This document shows, one piece after another, positions 1 to 12,800 of a DNA stretch of 64,000 bases; the stretch's first letter is position 1, and each line of letters starts with the position of its first letter. The stretch comes from Pocillopora verrucosa (Eukaryota > Cnidaria > Anthozoa > Scleractinia > Pocilloporidae). The translations under genes were made by a program, and so were the position numbers. Under the pieces are notes generated by a model. It searched no databases. It was not told the DNA's origin and worked only from the letters and a program-made list of their open reading frames with translations. The stretch spans positions 7,869,291 to 7,933,290 of the forward strand of contig NC_089315.1 in NCBI RefSeq assembly GCF_036669915.1, read 5' to 3'.

Positions 1-2475
1 TTTACACAGAAAAGTACTACGTAAATTACTCGACCCAGGCAAGACTAAAGTATTTAAAATACGCTTACATTTATACTTTGAAGTCTCCCGTACCGCTGCA
101 AAGTACATTTATTTTATTATAGCGTAGAACCACCATTTTTTATCTGACAACAAACAACCATGATAAGGTAAAAATAAAAAAAAATAAAAAACATCAAGAA
201 CGTTCTCTGGCGAAAACGATTAAAAAATTATGAGTTTCGCGGCGACTGCCTGAACTGCAGTCTTCGAACTGCAGTTTTCAGGCAGTTGAAAGCTCGTAAT
301 GTTTGAATCATCTTAAGCCAGAGATCGTTCTTAAATTTTTTGCCCTGGCTGCGGCCCTTCAATATTTTCAAACGTGGTAAGGTCCAATCACTGACTGTTG
401 TTAAATTTGAGTTTATAGTATGCTTATTTTGGGATCAAAAGATTGCCTTGATTCTGTCGTGTAGTGAAATGGAAATAAAAAGGGAAAACTTTCCATCGTA
501 AACAGGAATGGAGTATCCTGGTCTGAAGTTGTTCAGCAGTCCTTCCTTCCCCACCCCTTTCCACCTCATGCAACGGATTTACACCGTACCATTTTGTTGA
601 ATATGCCTCCGTGCCTAACTAAAACTCTCTCGTTTTTAGATCAATACTTTCTTGTATATATTTATCTTCTTAGGCTTGTAGAATGTCGTGTTTAGCATCC
701 GAAGAAGTCGAGACATGCAACTGCTCCGAAGCAAGATTTCCCATCAACAGTTCAGCATGTTTTAGTGAGGAGCAGAGTGAGTTTGTTGGATCGTACTTGC
801 AATTTCCAGTGATGACAACCACACTCTCACAAATCTTTCTAATAGTAACAATAGTTTTGAATGAAAGCGATCTTCGCAGTAATGAACATCACATAAGCAG
901 TAGTGAAAGTGAGGCTTGGCACAAGTTCAGGTGTGTACGGGATTTGAACCCATGACCTCTGCGGTACCGGTGCAGTGCTCTACTAACTGAGCTAACAAGC
1001 CAGCTGGGGGCTGGTCATTTCGCTGGTTCGTAAAATAACCGTGAAATCATGAATTAATAACATAACCTTTGCGATACTGGTGCAGTGCTCTACCAACTGG
1101 GAGCTGGTCATTATGTTGGTTTGTAATAAACGCGCGAAGTGAAGAATAAATGACTATGAATTTATGAAAATCAAATTTGTGATCTGCCGATTAAGAAGTG
1201 AATGAAAGTGATCTTCACAGTTTGTAATAGTTTTTTTTCTCCTTTTTACCAACCAGACAAATGCATTAACGATATACTAAGAAAGTTCACTAAAACTGGA
1301 CTGGATTGTATCGCTAAATGTCCACAACCATGTTTGTAAGTAACAATAAGTTCATTTTTTATGTTACTCGTTGATAAATATCTCCTAAGGCGAAATTGGC
1401 ATAAAGTAAAGTTGTTAGTAGACTTCATACTTACTTTCCATGTTTTTCCTCTCCCCAGAGAGAACGCTTTCAGTCGTTCAGTTTCAAGTGCAGGCTGGTC
1501 AACGGCATTTGATGTAATTTTTCCTTTTTTAAGAATATCACCATCTCTTAGTCCAACAGTATTTGAGTTTATTAAATTTAATGCCAATTCATCGTATTTC
1601 CCCGCAAATCATGAGTCCAGTTGTCTTGGTTTTCACAGGCCATGATTCGGAGGCTTTATCTCAAGAATCACCCCAAGGCAAAACACATCGCGTTAAGGTA
1701 CTAGTTTGTTAAGTAATAGCCTATGCCTCATTTCGCATTTTTCTATAGATTTATTTGTTCAAACACGATTTTCCTCTATTCAAAACAAATATCCTAATCA
1801 TTCAATTTCAACTGCTAGCGAGGCTAATCAATTGATTTGGGCCATTTTTTTTTTTTTTACAAGGCATGATTCACCCTCTAACACCTTCTGCCTGAGAGGG
1901 ATTTTGAATTTTAAAGTCGTAAAGCTTGAATAATCTCATTCGAGCGAAAGACTAACCTATGTAAGTTAAACAAGGGGTTACAAATTTAACCATCTAAAAA
2001 GCAGTTGTTGTCTGATAGGTTGAAAGAAGTCGTCATTTTTCCACAGGGACAATTTTCTAAGACTGCAAATATTTTATGAAGATCTAAGTGTTTTTAAAAC
2101 CATCAACGAAGAGGCATACAAGGTAAACTTATTGAAGCTTTAAATACAGAATGACAAAAACAAGCCGGGTAGAAGCTGGCGACGATTTAACAAAAAATGC
2201 AGGTTGATTCGTGTAATTTCTGCTACAGATTGCATTATTTTAACGATAAAGTTTACTTACAGTACTGACTGTTACAATAGTCTTGTAACAATTAACATGT
2301 ATTTTAGCTTCCTTTAACGACTTTAATATCGCTCTACTTTGCAGATCGAAAACCTCCTCGCTGATATCGGAGGTCAGTTGGGCCTGTGGATTGGTTGTTC
2401 AGTTATGACTTTTGTAGAATTATTAGAATTCATGGCCAACTTGTTGGGTTACCTGTGGGAAAAGTGGCATAAGTA
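1..2475 (+). CDS. DEG/ENaC/ASIC-type sodium channel, 3' part (7 exons in window)
   Basis: This is the C-terminal half of an acid-sensing/degenerin-family cation channel, a trimeric plasma-membrane channel gated by protons or peptides. Exons: 1-38 (partial), 674-776, 1257-1335, 1459-1513, 1639-1697, 2047-2122, 2345-2475 (stop TAG). All junction phases are consistent. The second exon starts ACRMSC and carries a CNC motif, the third ends CPQPC, and the fourth has SVSSAGWSTAF: this is the cysteine-rich palm/thumb ladder of the family. The exon at 2047 encodes DNFLRLQIFYEDL. The last exon holds the pore helix TM2: DIGGQLGLWIG, then the G-x-S selectivity filter as GCS, and a short tail ending WEKWHK. 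The TM1 exon and finger domain lie left of the window. The first donor is GC (38/39), not GT. A possible poly(A) signal AATAAA lies at 3052-3057. Family assignment is firm; the subtype (HyNaC-like or ASIC-like) is not resolved. Confidence 0.9.
195..333. repeat. Foldback (palindromic) element 1
   Basis: Near-perfect inverted repeat with arms of about 70 bases. The left arm starts AAGAACGTTCTCTGGC; the right arm ends GCCAGAGATCGTTCTT. At the centre, CTGCCTGAACTGCAG faces CTGCAGTTTTCAGGCAG. It lies in the first visible intron of the left-edge channel gene. It is probably a non-autonomous foldback or MITE element; no coding sequence is seen. Confidence 0.75.
860..1225 (-). repeat. tRNA-derived SINE-like repeat
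   Basis: Read on the minus strand, 1001-931 looks like a tRNA. It has an A-box-like TTAGCTCAGTTAGTAGAGC and a B-box GGGTTCAAATCCC, spaced as in a tRNA gene. A second, truncated copy of the tRNA-like part lies at about 1077-1110. The flanking phrase GAATGAAAG(C/T)GATCTTC(G/A)CAG occurs at both ends (about 860 and 1200). The element sits in an intron. Because of the tail sequences and the partial second copy I call it a SINE-like repeat rather than a functional tRNA. Confidence 0.65.
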
Positions 2476-3433
2476 GTTGTCAAGCAGAAGAGGAAAATAG
2501 CAACTCAGGAAGCTCTAAGCCCTCTGAGCTTAAATCTTCGCGTGGCACGTTTATTTTTTTGCCTTGTATCAGTCTCTTTTAACAGTATATTTTGTTTGTT
2601 TGCAATCAGTTAGCCAACAGTTTATGTAAAAGTTAATCTGGAGCGTGTGACCTTTTAATAGAACTCGGTTACTGAATTGGCTAAATAAGAAAATTCCTAG
2701 AAAGCTGGAGTATGCGAGGAACAAACTTTATGAAACTTTCTTAATAATTTAAACCTATGAGAACGGTTTTCAGAGCGCATTTCTTGCCCTTACTTAGTGA
2801 ACGGAAATGCCTTTTAGTGTTTGCCAATACCGTATTAATGAGTAAAGAGGGTCCCCAATACAAGAAGATACTTAAGATTAAAGAATGTCTTTAGGTCTGA
2901 TGCAAAGTCAGAAGACAGGGTCAGTATAAATGCGTCGAGTATATATGGTGGATTATCTCACAAACTACATGGATATGAGCGCGGTAACCCGTGATACATT
3001 ACGAAACAAGACAACTAAGAACTCCATGTGAACTTTAAAATAACTAATATTAATAAAGATAAAGAACTTTCAGTAACTCATGGCAAACTCTGAGTTACAA
3101 AAATGGATATGCCTCACTTTTTGCCAAAATACTGCTGATGCAGAAACAATTTGGATCGGCAGATGGCCGAACACCTGGTTTTCCTTATATACTAATAACG
3201 GGATTTCCCTCGGACAAGCTTATGACTTACGAGGTAGGAAAATACTAGAACTTCGAAAACCATGTTATCATGGCACAATCATGCCGGTCATTTGCACTCA
3301 TTATACAACAAATTTTTATTGAACAATATCATACAGATTATTTTGTCAGAATTAATGTGACAAGTTAAATACCCTGTTTACAAATGATGTCTCTTTCAAG
3401 CAGGGAGTAGTTGAGGGGCAAGTGGGGATGAAT

Positions 3434-3476
<43 letters not shown>

Positions 3477-3492
3477 AGGTAGCATGACAAGA

Positions 3493-3661
3493 TTATTTGG
3501 TTTTATCAATTGAGTTGATAATGTAAAGTAGCCACCGTAAAGAGTTTCAAAGCTGACGTTTCGAGCGTTAGCCCTTCGCCAGCTAAAGCTTGAAACGTCA
3601 ACTTTGAAGCTCTTTACAGTGGCTTATTTACATTTTCAACTCAGTCGATAAAACCAAATTA
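3493..3661. repeat. Foldback (palindromic) element 2
   Basis: Long inverted repeat lying between the two convergent channel genes. The left arm begins ATTATTTGGTTTTATC and runs through GAGTTGATAATGTAAA. The right arm mirrors it as TTTACATTTTCAACTC then GATAAAACCAAATTAT. The inner part (AAAGCTGACGTTTCGAGCG) is mirrored by GAAACGTCAACTTT. Arms are about 75-80 bases with a short loop around 3575. It has no coding capacity and is probably a MITE. Confidence 0.8.
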
Positions 3662-3896
3662 TATTGTTCAGCAGAAAAATGCGGAGGAGATGAAACTGAT
3701 ACCAAGCTATGGATGCTGTTTGATTAACTACCAGATTGTTAGACCTAATAATTATAAAATATGTGTAGTAGATAGTAAGGAGAGTTAACATTTAGATCTT
3801 GGGAGATCCTCATGAAGCTTAAGTGGTTTCCTTGCAGAACGTATTTTGATTGTATAAAATTTACTTAAGCACTTTGAGGAACGATCCTCACTTCAT

Positions 3897-6800
3897 TTAA
3901 TGGATATCTCTAACTTCTCCGTCAGTGAGGTAAAATTTACGAGCCAGCACTCTGATCATGTCCAGGAGCAGTTTAATCACTTCGGCCACCGTGATGAAGG
4001 ACACACCGATCCAAAGACCTAGCTGCCCTCCCACGTCACTCATCAGATTCTCAAACTTTAAAAAAAAAGAAAAGATCGTAAGCCTTCTAATGCCATCAAA
4101 GCCATAAAGAAGATCGTCTTCTCAATAGCAGAGAACGATATCATCAATTAAATGGTTCGAAACACTACAACTTGTCTAATTGGATGAATGTCGAGTTCGT
4201 ATGCAATGTTGTTTGTAATTAACTAGAGTATAGTTTTATCGTCCCTTGCTGTCATATTGGGTAGATGGAGTAATATCATTTATGACATGGACGGAAATGT
4301 TTTACCGAGAACTTACTCACTCAATACGACCAACACGTCCTAGAGCCGAGTGGCGTATCTTTTGTATGTAAACATGAATGGTGATATTGAGCAACGACGT
4401 CGCGATTCCCAATTTTTTAAACTTTGCTAAATGAACTTGGTTTGTTTGGAGTAATGGCCATTGCAAGATTTTTTTTGGTTAGCAATGAAGATGTAAATAC
4501 ATTTTTTGAACAACAAGAAAAGTTCATCGAGAATAACAAGATGAAAAAGCTGTATGATCTAAAGATTTTCAAGGAATTTCTCGAAAGTTGCCATCGTGTT
4601 TGTCTACATACAATTTGCAGCACTCATAATGAAGCATGATAATACTCGTTCAATGGCATGCCTACCCTTCAGTAAAACAAAGGCTCTTTCAATTTGCATG
4701 CTACGAATTCTTATTTGCTGAAAGAGTCCTTCTCATCAGATTTTTGTGAAGCCTACGGAGTATCCGTAACGACTCCGTGCAGAAGCAGGTATCACAAGGA
4801 TTCACGAGATCTCAGAATAAATAAAAGATAACATAAAACATGGGACCATGTACACCAAGTTCACTAAATACACTTACTGCATAGTATTCGGAGTATGTTA
4901 TTTTCTCCATGTTGAGTTCCTCAAAATAAATCTTTATTCTTAGGAAATTTTGCCTGAGATTAAAGATTAAACAAAAGCGAACATACTCATTAAATTTAAA
5001 ATATCTAACCGCAAAAAGGACTTTACATTGATTAAAGTGTATTCAACACAAAGGGTGGAAAGGTTTATCCCATATTAATTATGTAAGCTTTAGTACAACA
5101 ACAAAAAAATCATCACCATCAGAAAAATTCACAGAGCACATTCAATTACAGGATATTCAAGAATATATCGGATTAGATTAAAACGAAGAAATCAACCTTT
5201 AAAATGGATGTGGTTTTCTCTTTATAGGTGAGTGTGAGGAAGCGGGAGTGCAGACCGGGGGGGGGGGGGGGGTCTTAAGATTACCGTAATGTGTCTTTGT
5301 CGTTTCCCATATTTTTGAAATTGGTGTCGCCTTCTCTTCGCATCATTGCTTGAACTTGTTTCTGTAAAGTGTAATAACAATGAAAAATGGTGAATTTTGG
5401 TATTTTTCTTAATAATTGAAGGAAGTATTTGCTACTTAAATCGTCAATCGGTTCAGTGGTTTAAATCGCTTGCAAGTTAGCATGAAGGCCGATACAGGTA
5501 AAACCTACAAATTATTATTTTGATGACATGGGTAAGCAATCTTACCTCGTAACTTTGAGCCCACGCTGAATTGGACATTGACGTCCTGAAACTCATTTGC
5601 CTGTTTGAAAAACAAATTAATTTACTTAACTAGGCAGTTATTGTTTGTGGATGCTTATTTGAGAAAAATTCGCATTTGTATTGTGACGAGTTGTATTCTA
5701 CGGAGTAATAAAAAAATACATACTGGCAAGGTTGAGGGCACCGTCTTGAACAACCAAGTTCGTCATTATCATATCTCTTTTGCTGTTCTTGAACACATTG
5801 CACTGGTTATGAGAATCAAAAATATATTAGTATTTAATCGTTTATTACGATATGATAGGACATTGTTAAGGTTTTAAAACCCAAGGCTACCAAATTGCGC
5901 ATGCGAACGTTTGGTTAGCAAATGCGATATGAAATATGGTCATAAACCTTAAGAGTACTGTTGTTATGAGTCGAAAAGAAAGTTTATAAAAATGCGATTC
6001 AGACTGAGGGCTGAAAAAATCAAAGAAGAGGTAGAACCATTTTTTATATGACCCGTATGGCTGCGCTCACGCAATTTAATAAAAAACCATTATGAAGTGT
6101 GAAGTGTGAAGTTTGAAGGATTGGACAGGCTCAAGAGGGCTGGTACGGAGAAAGCTGTCCCGCTGTATTTGTATAGTTCTGTCGCATTTTCCACGGACGT
6201 GAATTCTATTTGTAAACTTGAACTTCAGAAAGATAGAAATGAGGTAATGGGTTGTGTTACCGATTAATTGAGATTTCTTGTTGCAACTCGAAGAATTAAA
6301 TGTCAATATTTCAAAAAACTCACTTGTCATATGTTGAAACTTACATTGACTGAGTTTGTTAGAGCCAATCACGGAAATATTTTGCTCTCGGTCTTGACGC
6401 ACGAACCTCTCCGCACTCAGTATCTACGTCATGTACGTCATAACTTCGAGACAAATATTTTCCCGTCTGGCCTTCTCACTCAGTAAATAAAAACATATTC
6501 ATTTCTTAAAATTTTTATAGAACATCATTTCGCCGGTTTCCAACAGCGTGTTAAAGTGTTCAATAAAGAAAAGCTCTAAATAAACAAAGAACTTACGTTC
6601 AGTAACATTCAAACATATCTCTCCACCCACAGGGAATTTTCCTTCAGTGCACTTGCATTTATCTTTCTGCGCCTCAGCCAGACACGAATACATACAACCC
6701 TAAGAAGAGAATTTAAAGTAGCAAATTTACGTCAGCTTTTGTGTTTTTCAGAACTGGATGATAACGTACTTATAGATGACTCAATGAATTCCTTTTTTTA

Positions 6801-9800
6801 GTTACAAATTAAGACTCACATCGACACCAAATCCAATTTTTGTATTTATTTATGTTGTGACCAGAATTTTAATCTATGTCTTAAAAGACATAAAGTCAAA
6901 AAGAACAATAAATCTGACATTTCAGCTCACACAAAAGAGAAATTGCTCTGTTGTGTTAAAATTTTGTGATTTTTCTGGCTAGTTTGTCCAAGTAAAAACA
7001 TGAAGCAACACAATTCTGGTAAATTCAGGAGTTCCAACACTTAAAAATTGCAATTTTACTTATACAATTTTTAGAGTATTTTTTTTTCGAATTGAATTCC
7101 TTTTTGCCTCAGTCTATTTTTAATGCAAAGAACTTAAATTTTTCATAACTTCCTCCTCATTCCATGTGAGATTTATCAGAATTCAAAGAATTTTCGTCTG
7201 CCAACAGTCTTTATTCGCTACGGAAATGGACTATATTAAAGTTAAATCCAGAAAACAAATATGAACCGGTCGGTAATGGTCGCTTGGTGGAGGGTGGGGG
7301 GTGAGAGGATTTTGATCGTGTCACCATAAAATTTACCTGACTCCCCATAAGTCCATAAAGCCCAGTAATAATCTTACGAACCTCCCTCCTTGGCAGGGGG
7401 ATGGGGTCAGAGGATCTTGATTGTGTCAAGATATAATTTACCTGATCCCCCATAAGGCTGATTAATAATGGTAATTGAACTGAGTGGAGTGCAATTTGGG
7501 CAGAAATCATACGCGTGATTTCAAAATCGAATGAGTGCACAGTGCGAGTTCGATTTGAAATCACAAGTATGATTTCAAACCAAAATTGCACGACATGAGG
7601 TTAAAATTACCACTTTATTACATCCATTTTGAAATCGCACAAATACAGACTTGGTCAGTTCAAATATTTTATTGAAGCAGCACTGAGCCGGTCTGAAATT
7701 AAGTTCATCCATTTTTGGGGGGGGAAAGTAAGAGTTTTGGAAACAAAAGTTGCAAAATTTGCCACATGATACTCTTTTTCTTTTAATTTTCTGCAATTTG
7801 ATCGGTTACTTTAAACAAGCCTTGAAATCTGATTGGTTGTTTTGTTTTAGTGTAGCCTCTTCATTGGCTGGGAAAAAGATGCGATTTAAAGCAAAAAATG
7901 GTGCGATTCGTGAATAAATCACATCAATTAGAGCCAATCAGATTACAGGGACCACCAGTGATTTCAAAATGAGTGTAATAAATATTCTTATGATCCCCCG
8001 TCTCCTCATTGGTAATTAATTGGCAGCTAATTTTATATTGCTCACGTTAATACTCTTCAGTTTGGCAGCCACTGACCCCCCCCCCCCCCCCCTTTGTTTC
8101 CCCTAAAAACCATGTGATCGCTCCCTTTCAGGCGATATAAAAACCCTAGTCCCTAAGCTATACCAAATCATAAATTGACAAACCTGCACAGAATATTTTG
8201 AGCCTTTAAAACGCTTGTAAACGGAAAAATCTTCCAGTGTGTCATGGCCATAGCAGCTGTCATTCTTAAAGGGATCCACTCTAACGATATGTAGCTGTTG
8301 AAGAAGAGATATAGCTTACGCAAAACCAATGTAGATTTGCAGATAAATCGACACGTTTAATAATGAATAGGAGTAAGAGAAAATGAAGCTGTGAGACTGG
8401 ATATTTTTGTAGGCCTTATTCAAAAGGAATCTTTTAAAATTTTGTTCTTCTTCTTGTTCTTCTTGATCTGGTTTTACGGAAACAATGTGACATGCACCAA
8501 GATGCAAACTTTGTAGCGCATGAATGGTTATAACTTGATCCTCCTCAACTCTACGAATACATCAGTCTGATCTTAAAGTAACTTAAAAAGAATTACACCA
8601 GGAATAATGTTTACAACGCAACACAAACCTGTCTTAAACCAATAGAAGTTGAAAATCCAGGAGATACAGTGAAACCCTCGTCAACAGGAAAGGGAATGCT
8701 GCGCTGAGGAGTCAGTAGAATACGCACCCCTGCCTCCTGGCTTATGCTAGGAATATACTCTCCCTGATTCACAAATAAGTCCAGTGTGAGACCTGACAGG
8801 AAAAAAAAATAGAAGGCTTAGTTGGTCAATCAATTTCAAACCTTCCTGGTCAGCTGGATTTGCACTAATTTATCAATTTCTTCCAGTAAATTTACTATAA
8901 AGCAGATAACGCCATTACCATATTGTGGTCCAGGTTTTGTGCTTGTCAATACAGGAGTCTTCTTACCATCCTCTGTGGCACCAGAATTAAATGTATAACA
9001 GTTTCCGTATCTCCAGTTCCACGTTCGTTTCCAGTACTTCAGGAAATCGCTGTGTGTCAAGAGAATCAGACAAGTTGGGAGGATAAGAACTTGGGACGAT
9101 ATAAGGCATGACATGCATAACAAATAAAAGAACCGTTTCCTTTCTCCTCTCTCGCTCTCTCTTATCCATCCTATCCTTTTACAGTCAGGATTGCAGGACT
9201 GACTCTCGACCAATCACAAAAACAAAAGACGTACTTCTATTGGTCTGGTCACGTTCAAGTTTCCAGGAAAGGTATCAATAACCCTTTCTTGTAGTTCTCT
9301 TGTTATGTTTTATCAATATACCTCACAACTGATTTGAGTAGACCATATCGATGGAAAGGAATTAAAGATCAATTATTTATTAGTACCATAACAAATTCTA
9401 CAGAGGAAAGAGTTGCGGACTCACATTCTGTTTCTCAGAAAGTTTTGAACGCCATTCCAAATCTCTCTCTCTCTTCAATAAGCCCTCCTTTGGGGAGCCA
9501 TTGAGGTTAGTCTGCCCACACTTCCCCCCCCTCCCCCGTCACTTCCCCCTCCCACCTCCCTCCTAACTCTGCCGGGGCGTATGAGAGAGTTTACGGTGTA
9601 TAATTCAAGTACTGTATAGTTGGGCCTTTTCGTATTCCACAATGCCTTTCGATATAAACCCATTGTAAGAGTATCCGATGTACTTATCGGGAAGTTTAAG
9701 ATTTATCTACCTATGGCGGCAGACGATATTTCTTTTCCCTGATATCTCTCATCATGACACACACAAAAACAAATTCATCCTTTGCTTCTTTTCAAAATGG

Positions 9801-12800
9801 TTGTGAAGTTTCTGTAGCTTCTACTTACCCATCTTTACACGAAAAGTCTTTCCAATTACAACGAAACACCAATTCATTAAATTTATGTCCCGCATCCATT
9901 AAATCGCTCATGTTTTGCTTGGCTAACGTGCTTAGAATCAGATATTCAGCGTAGGCTTGTTCGTCGACCGTAACATTGCTCAATCTCATGTGTTCCTCGG
10001 CATTTGAATCGTCAATCTTTAAAGATTCCTTCATGGCCTCTTTTTGTCTGTCCGGAGGACCGAATGAGGTTGATGAACTGCCGGAACTCGACTGGTTAGC
10101 TGCTGCACCTTCCTTATCGTGGTCATGTCCGTCTTTTGGCGGTTCTCGCTCCATAAATTTGTCAAAAGTGCTCACGATTGCTTCTGCGTCCCCAAAGGAA
10201 CGAATTTTGGATCTCCTTATAATGTTAAGGTTACATATGGTCACTGCAGGAAATTGAACTGTCTGTAAAAGAATAGAGGGATGATAAAAACTGATTATTA
10301 AGTGTAATACAGACAATCTTGGTTTAGGGGATAGAACTAATGAAAATCTACACCTTAACCTTGTTTGACTTTTTCGCCCCTAAGATCTCATAGCAATTTT
10401 CCCTACTGTCTGCTGTGTAATTCTTATGTTGTTACCTCAGAAAATCGGTATTGGATCATCTAAAAACCCTCCAATTGATATTTTTCGCTGTGTTCTCGTC
10501 ACTTATATGCTTGACAGTTTATTGATGTTGTAGCGAGAAATGCTGTCTTGGTCACTCTTGGGATTTGAAGAGTCAGTCAGTGTTCGGGTAGAGCAACCTT
10601 GGTAGCAATGGGAAGGTCATAGATTTGATATCCTTCCTCTCTTTTTTATCCTGTTTCCGATTTTGGCTCTGATACTTACATAACTTGATCAAAAAAACAA
10701 AAAACAAAAACACTAAAACACTACTGAAATATCAGACACTGGCAATTGCAATATGAGAAGAGGGAACGATATGTTATTTTTCTTTCCTAGTTTTTTGTTC
10801 CACAGTATAAATTTCGCGCAGCCTTTCTCTCGCCCTGAGATATCTGTATCACTTTTTACAAATAATTAGCCCACAACTCACAACTACTACACGTTCCCGA
10901 TTCGCATATCAAATAAATGAGTAAATAGATTTAAATAGACAATATCTATTACAATATAAAAAACCCAGTAACATCAAAAGTAGCAAAACAACGTCCGCAT
11001 GACTCACCCTCACGTACGTGACGTCAATATCAGACTTCGTTGGTTTGTCGAGATATGTTTCCAATAACAAAATCCCTTGAGATATCACCATACCTGCACA
11101 AGTCAGAGTCACCAGTACCCAAAAAACACACCAAAACCAAGATTTGGCTTTCGCGGTCGAACCTATCTTGCCCACACCATGGGCACTGGTTCCATCTGCA
11201 AACTCGTAGAGTAACTCTCTAAGAGATCGTTTGTTTTTTGTCATTATGAGGTCAGCTTGACTTGAGTTTATCTCAGCGTTCACTTTCCAGGGGTCCGCGG
11301 GAGAAGATACTCTTGATGTTGCAGATGTTAGCTCCGTGCTGAAAGAAAAGCACCATTAGATGGTAGACAGTGAGATGAGAACTGATCGCGCTATGATTGA
11401 TTCGAAGTTCTCGGAAGGGGGCTAAACAGAGAGAAGGATTTATTAGAGTGTGTGCGGTAGAGTACATCTTGTTGTGTGTCTTTACAGAGACAGGTTATAG
11501 ATGACGCTGAAACTGGTATGGCATGAACATCGGATACAATCCATTGCAGGTCGTGAAACCAAGTTTTTCACATCATTTCTCATCTAAAATCTTGACAGGC
11601 AAACGAAAAAATGAAATGTATTTGTTTAAGTACAGCAGCGAAATAATTAATAGTCTCGTTAAGCAGAGAGCACTTGCGTTCGTCAAGACCTTGTGCAGAT
11701 CAAACGAACTTTAAAAAATTTGTTTAAAGACTATGACAGAGTCTAGAACTCAAAGAGTCGACTTAAATTTAACGATTAGGTAAGGATTTAGTACCGTGTA
11801 CGTAAATGAAAAAAAAAAAAGAGCAGAGGAACAGACATCAAGCTTTTATATTGAATTGCAATAATTTTCAAGAAGATTGAAAATCCAACTTCAACTTTAG
11901 ATTAGTAAAATTTCTCAGGTTTGTTTCGGTTTCCTCGGTCTCACGTCACAATTACACATTCAGTTTTATTAGTTGTGCTTATGTCAACAACACAGGAGTC
12001 ATTAAGCCGTGTGAAAAGTCCACATAACTTGATATTCATATTCAAATCAGTGTACCCACGATCAGTCACCATTCTTTGTAAGTTGATTGAACAGAATTGT
12101 TATCCACACTGGAACACTTTTCTTTAAAAAGCTGAAGGATGCAATGAAATCATGACTGATAGCTCCGGCCTTTAATTATCCTTTCAGAAAGTGAGAAATT
12201 TATCATAGAGCAGAGGTTCTTAAAACGATTTATGATAATGTAATTGAGATAATCCGGATTAAAAAAATGCGTCCGAACGAAAGAGAGCAAAAGTTTATCA
12301 CTAAAAAGCTACGAGAATACCGTACACCTGTATTAGCTAGCGGTATTTCAAATGTTGCCAAGTCAAAGCTTTACTTCATTATACATTTTAATACTAAGCT
12401 CCCAGACTTAAGACGGTGTGGCTTTAAACTTTCAGTGCACTCCGTTAAAGATACATTTTTGAAGGAAAATAAAATAGGCTGCGTATAAAACCATAGTATC
12501 TTTCCTTTAAACCACTGCTTCGCTATATTCGTTGCATAATATGATGATTCAGCTGACCAAAAATTTGCCAACAACATCGGTCAGATTAAATTTTATCAGG
12601 AAAATGTCGTTACTTTGCTTATGGCCACAACTCATGTAAAAATCCATTTGTAACTTGGTTGATATCCTTCCGGTAAATTCGGCACTTACGTAAAGAAGTT
12701 TGTCATTTTATCGTCACATTACGCATGTTGTCATACTACGATCTGCATAGTCATGAAGTTCGGTATTTACTTTAAATCACATAATGGTAAATTTCTGCTA

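Noticed and set aside
931..1001. Functional tRNA gene on the minus strand
   Set aside because: Boxes are present, but the anticodon stem has a mismatch, a truncated copy lies next to it, and flanks are repeated, so a SINE-like repeat is more likely.
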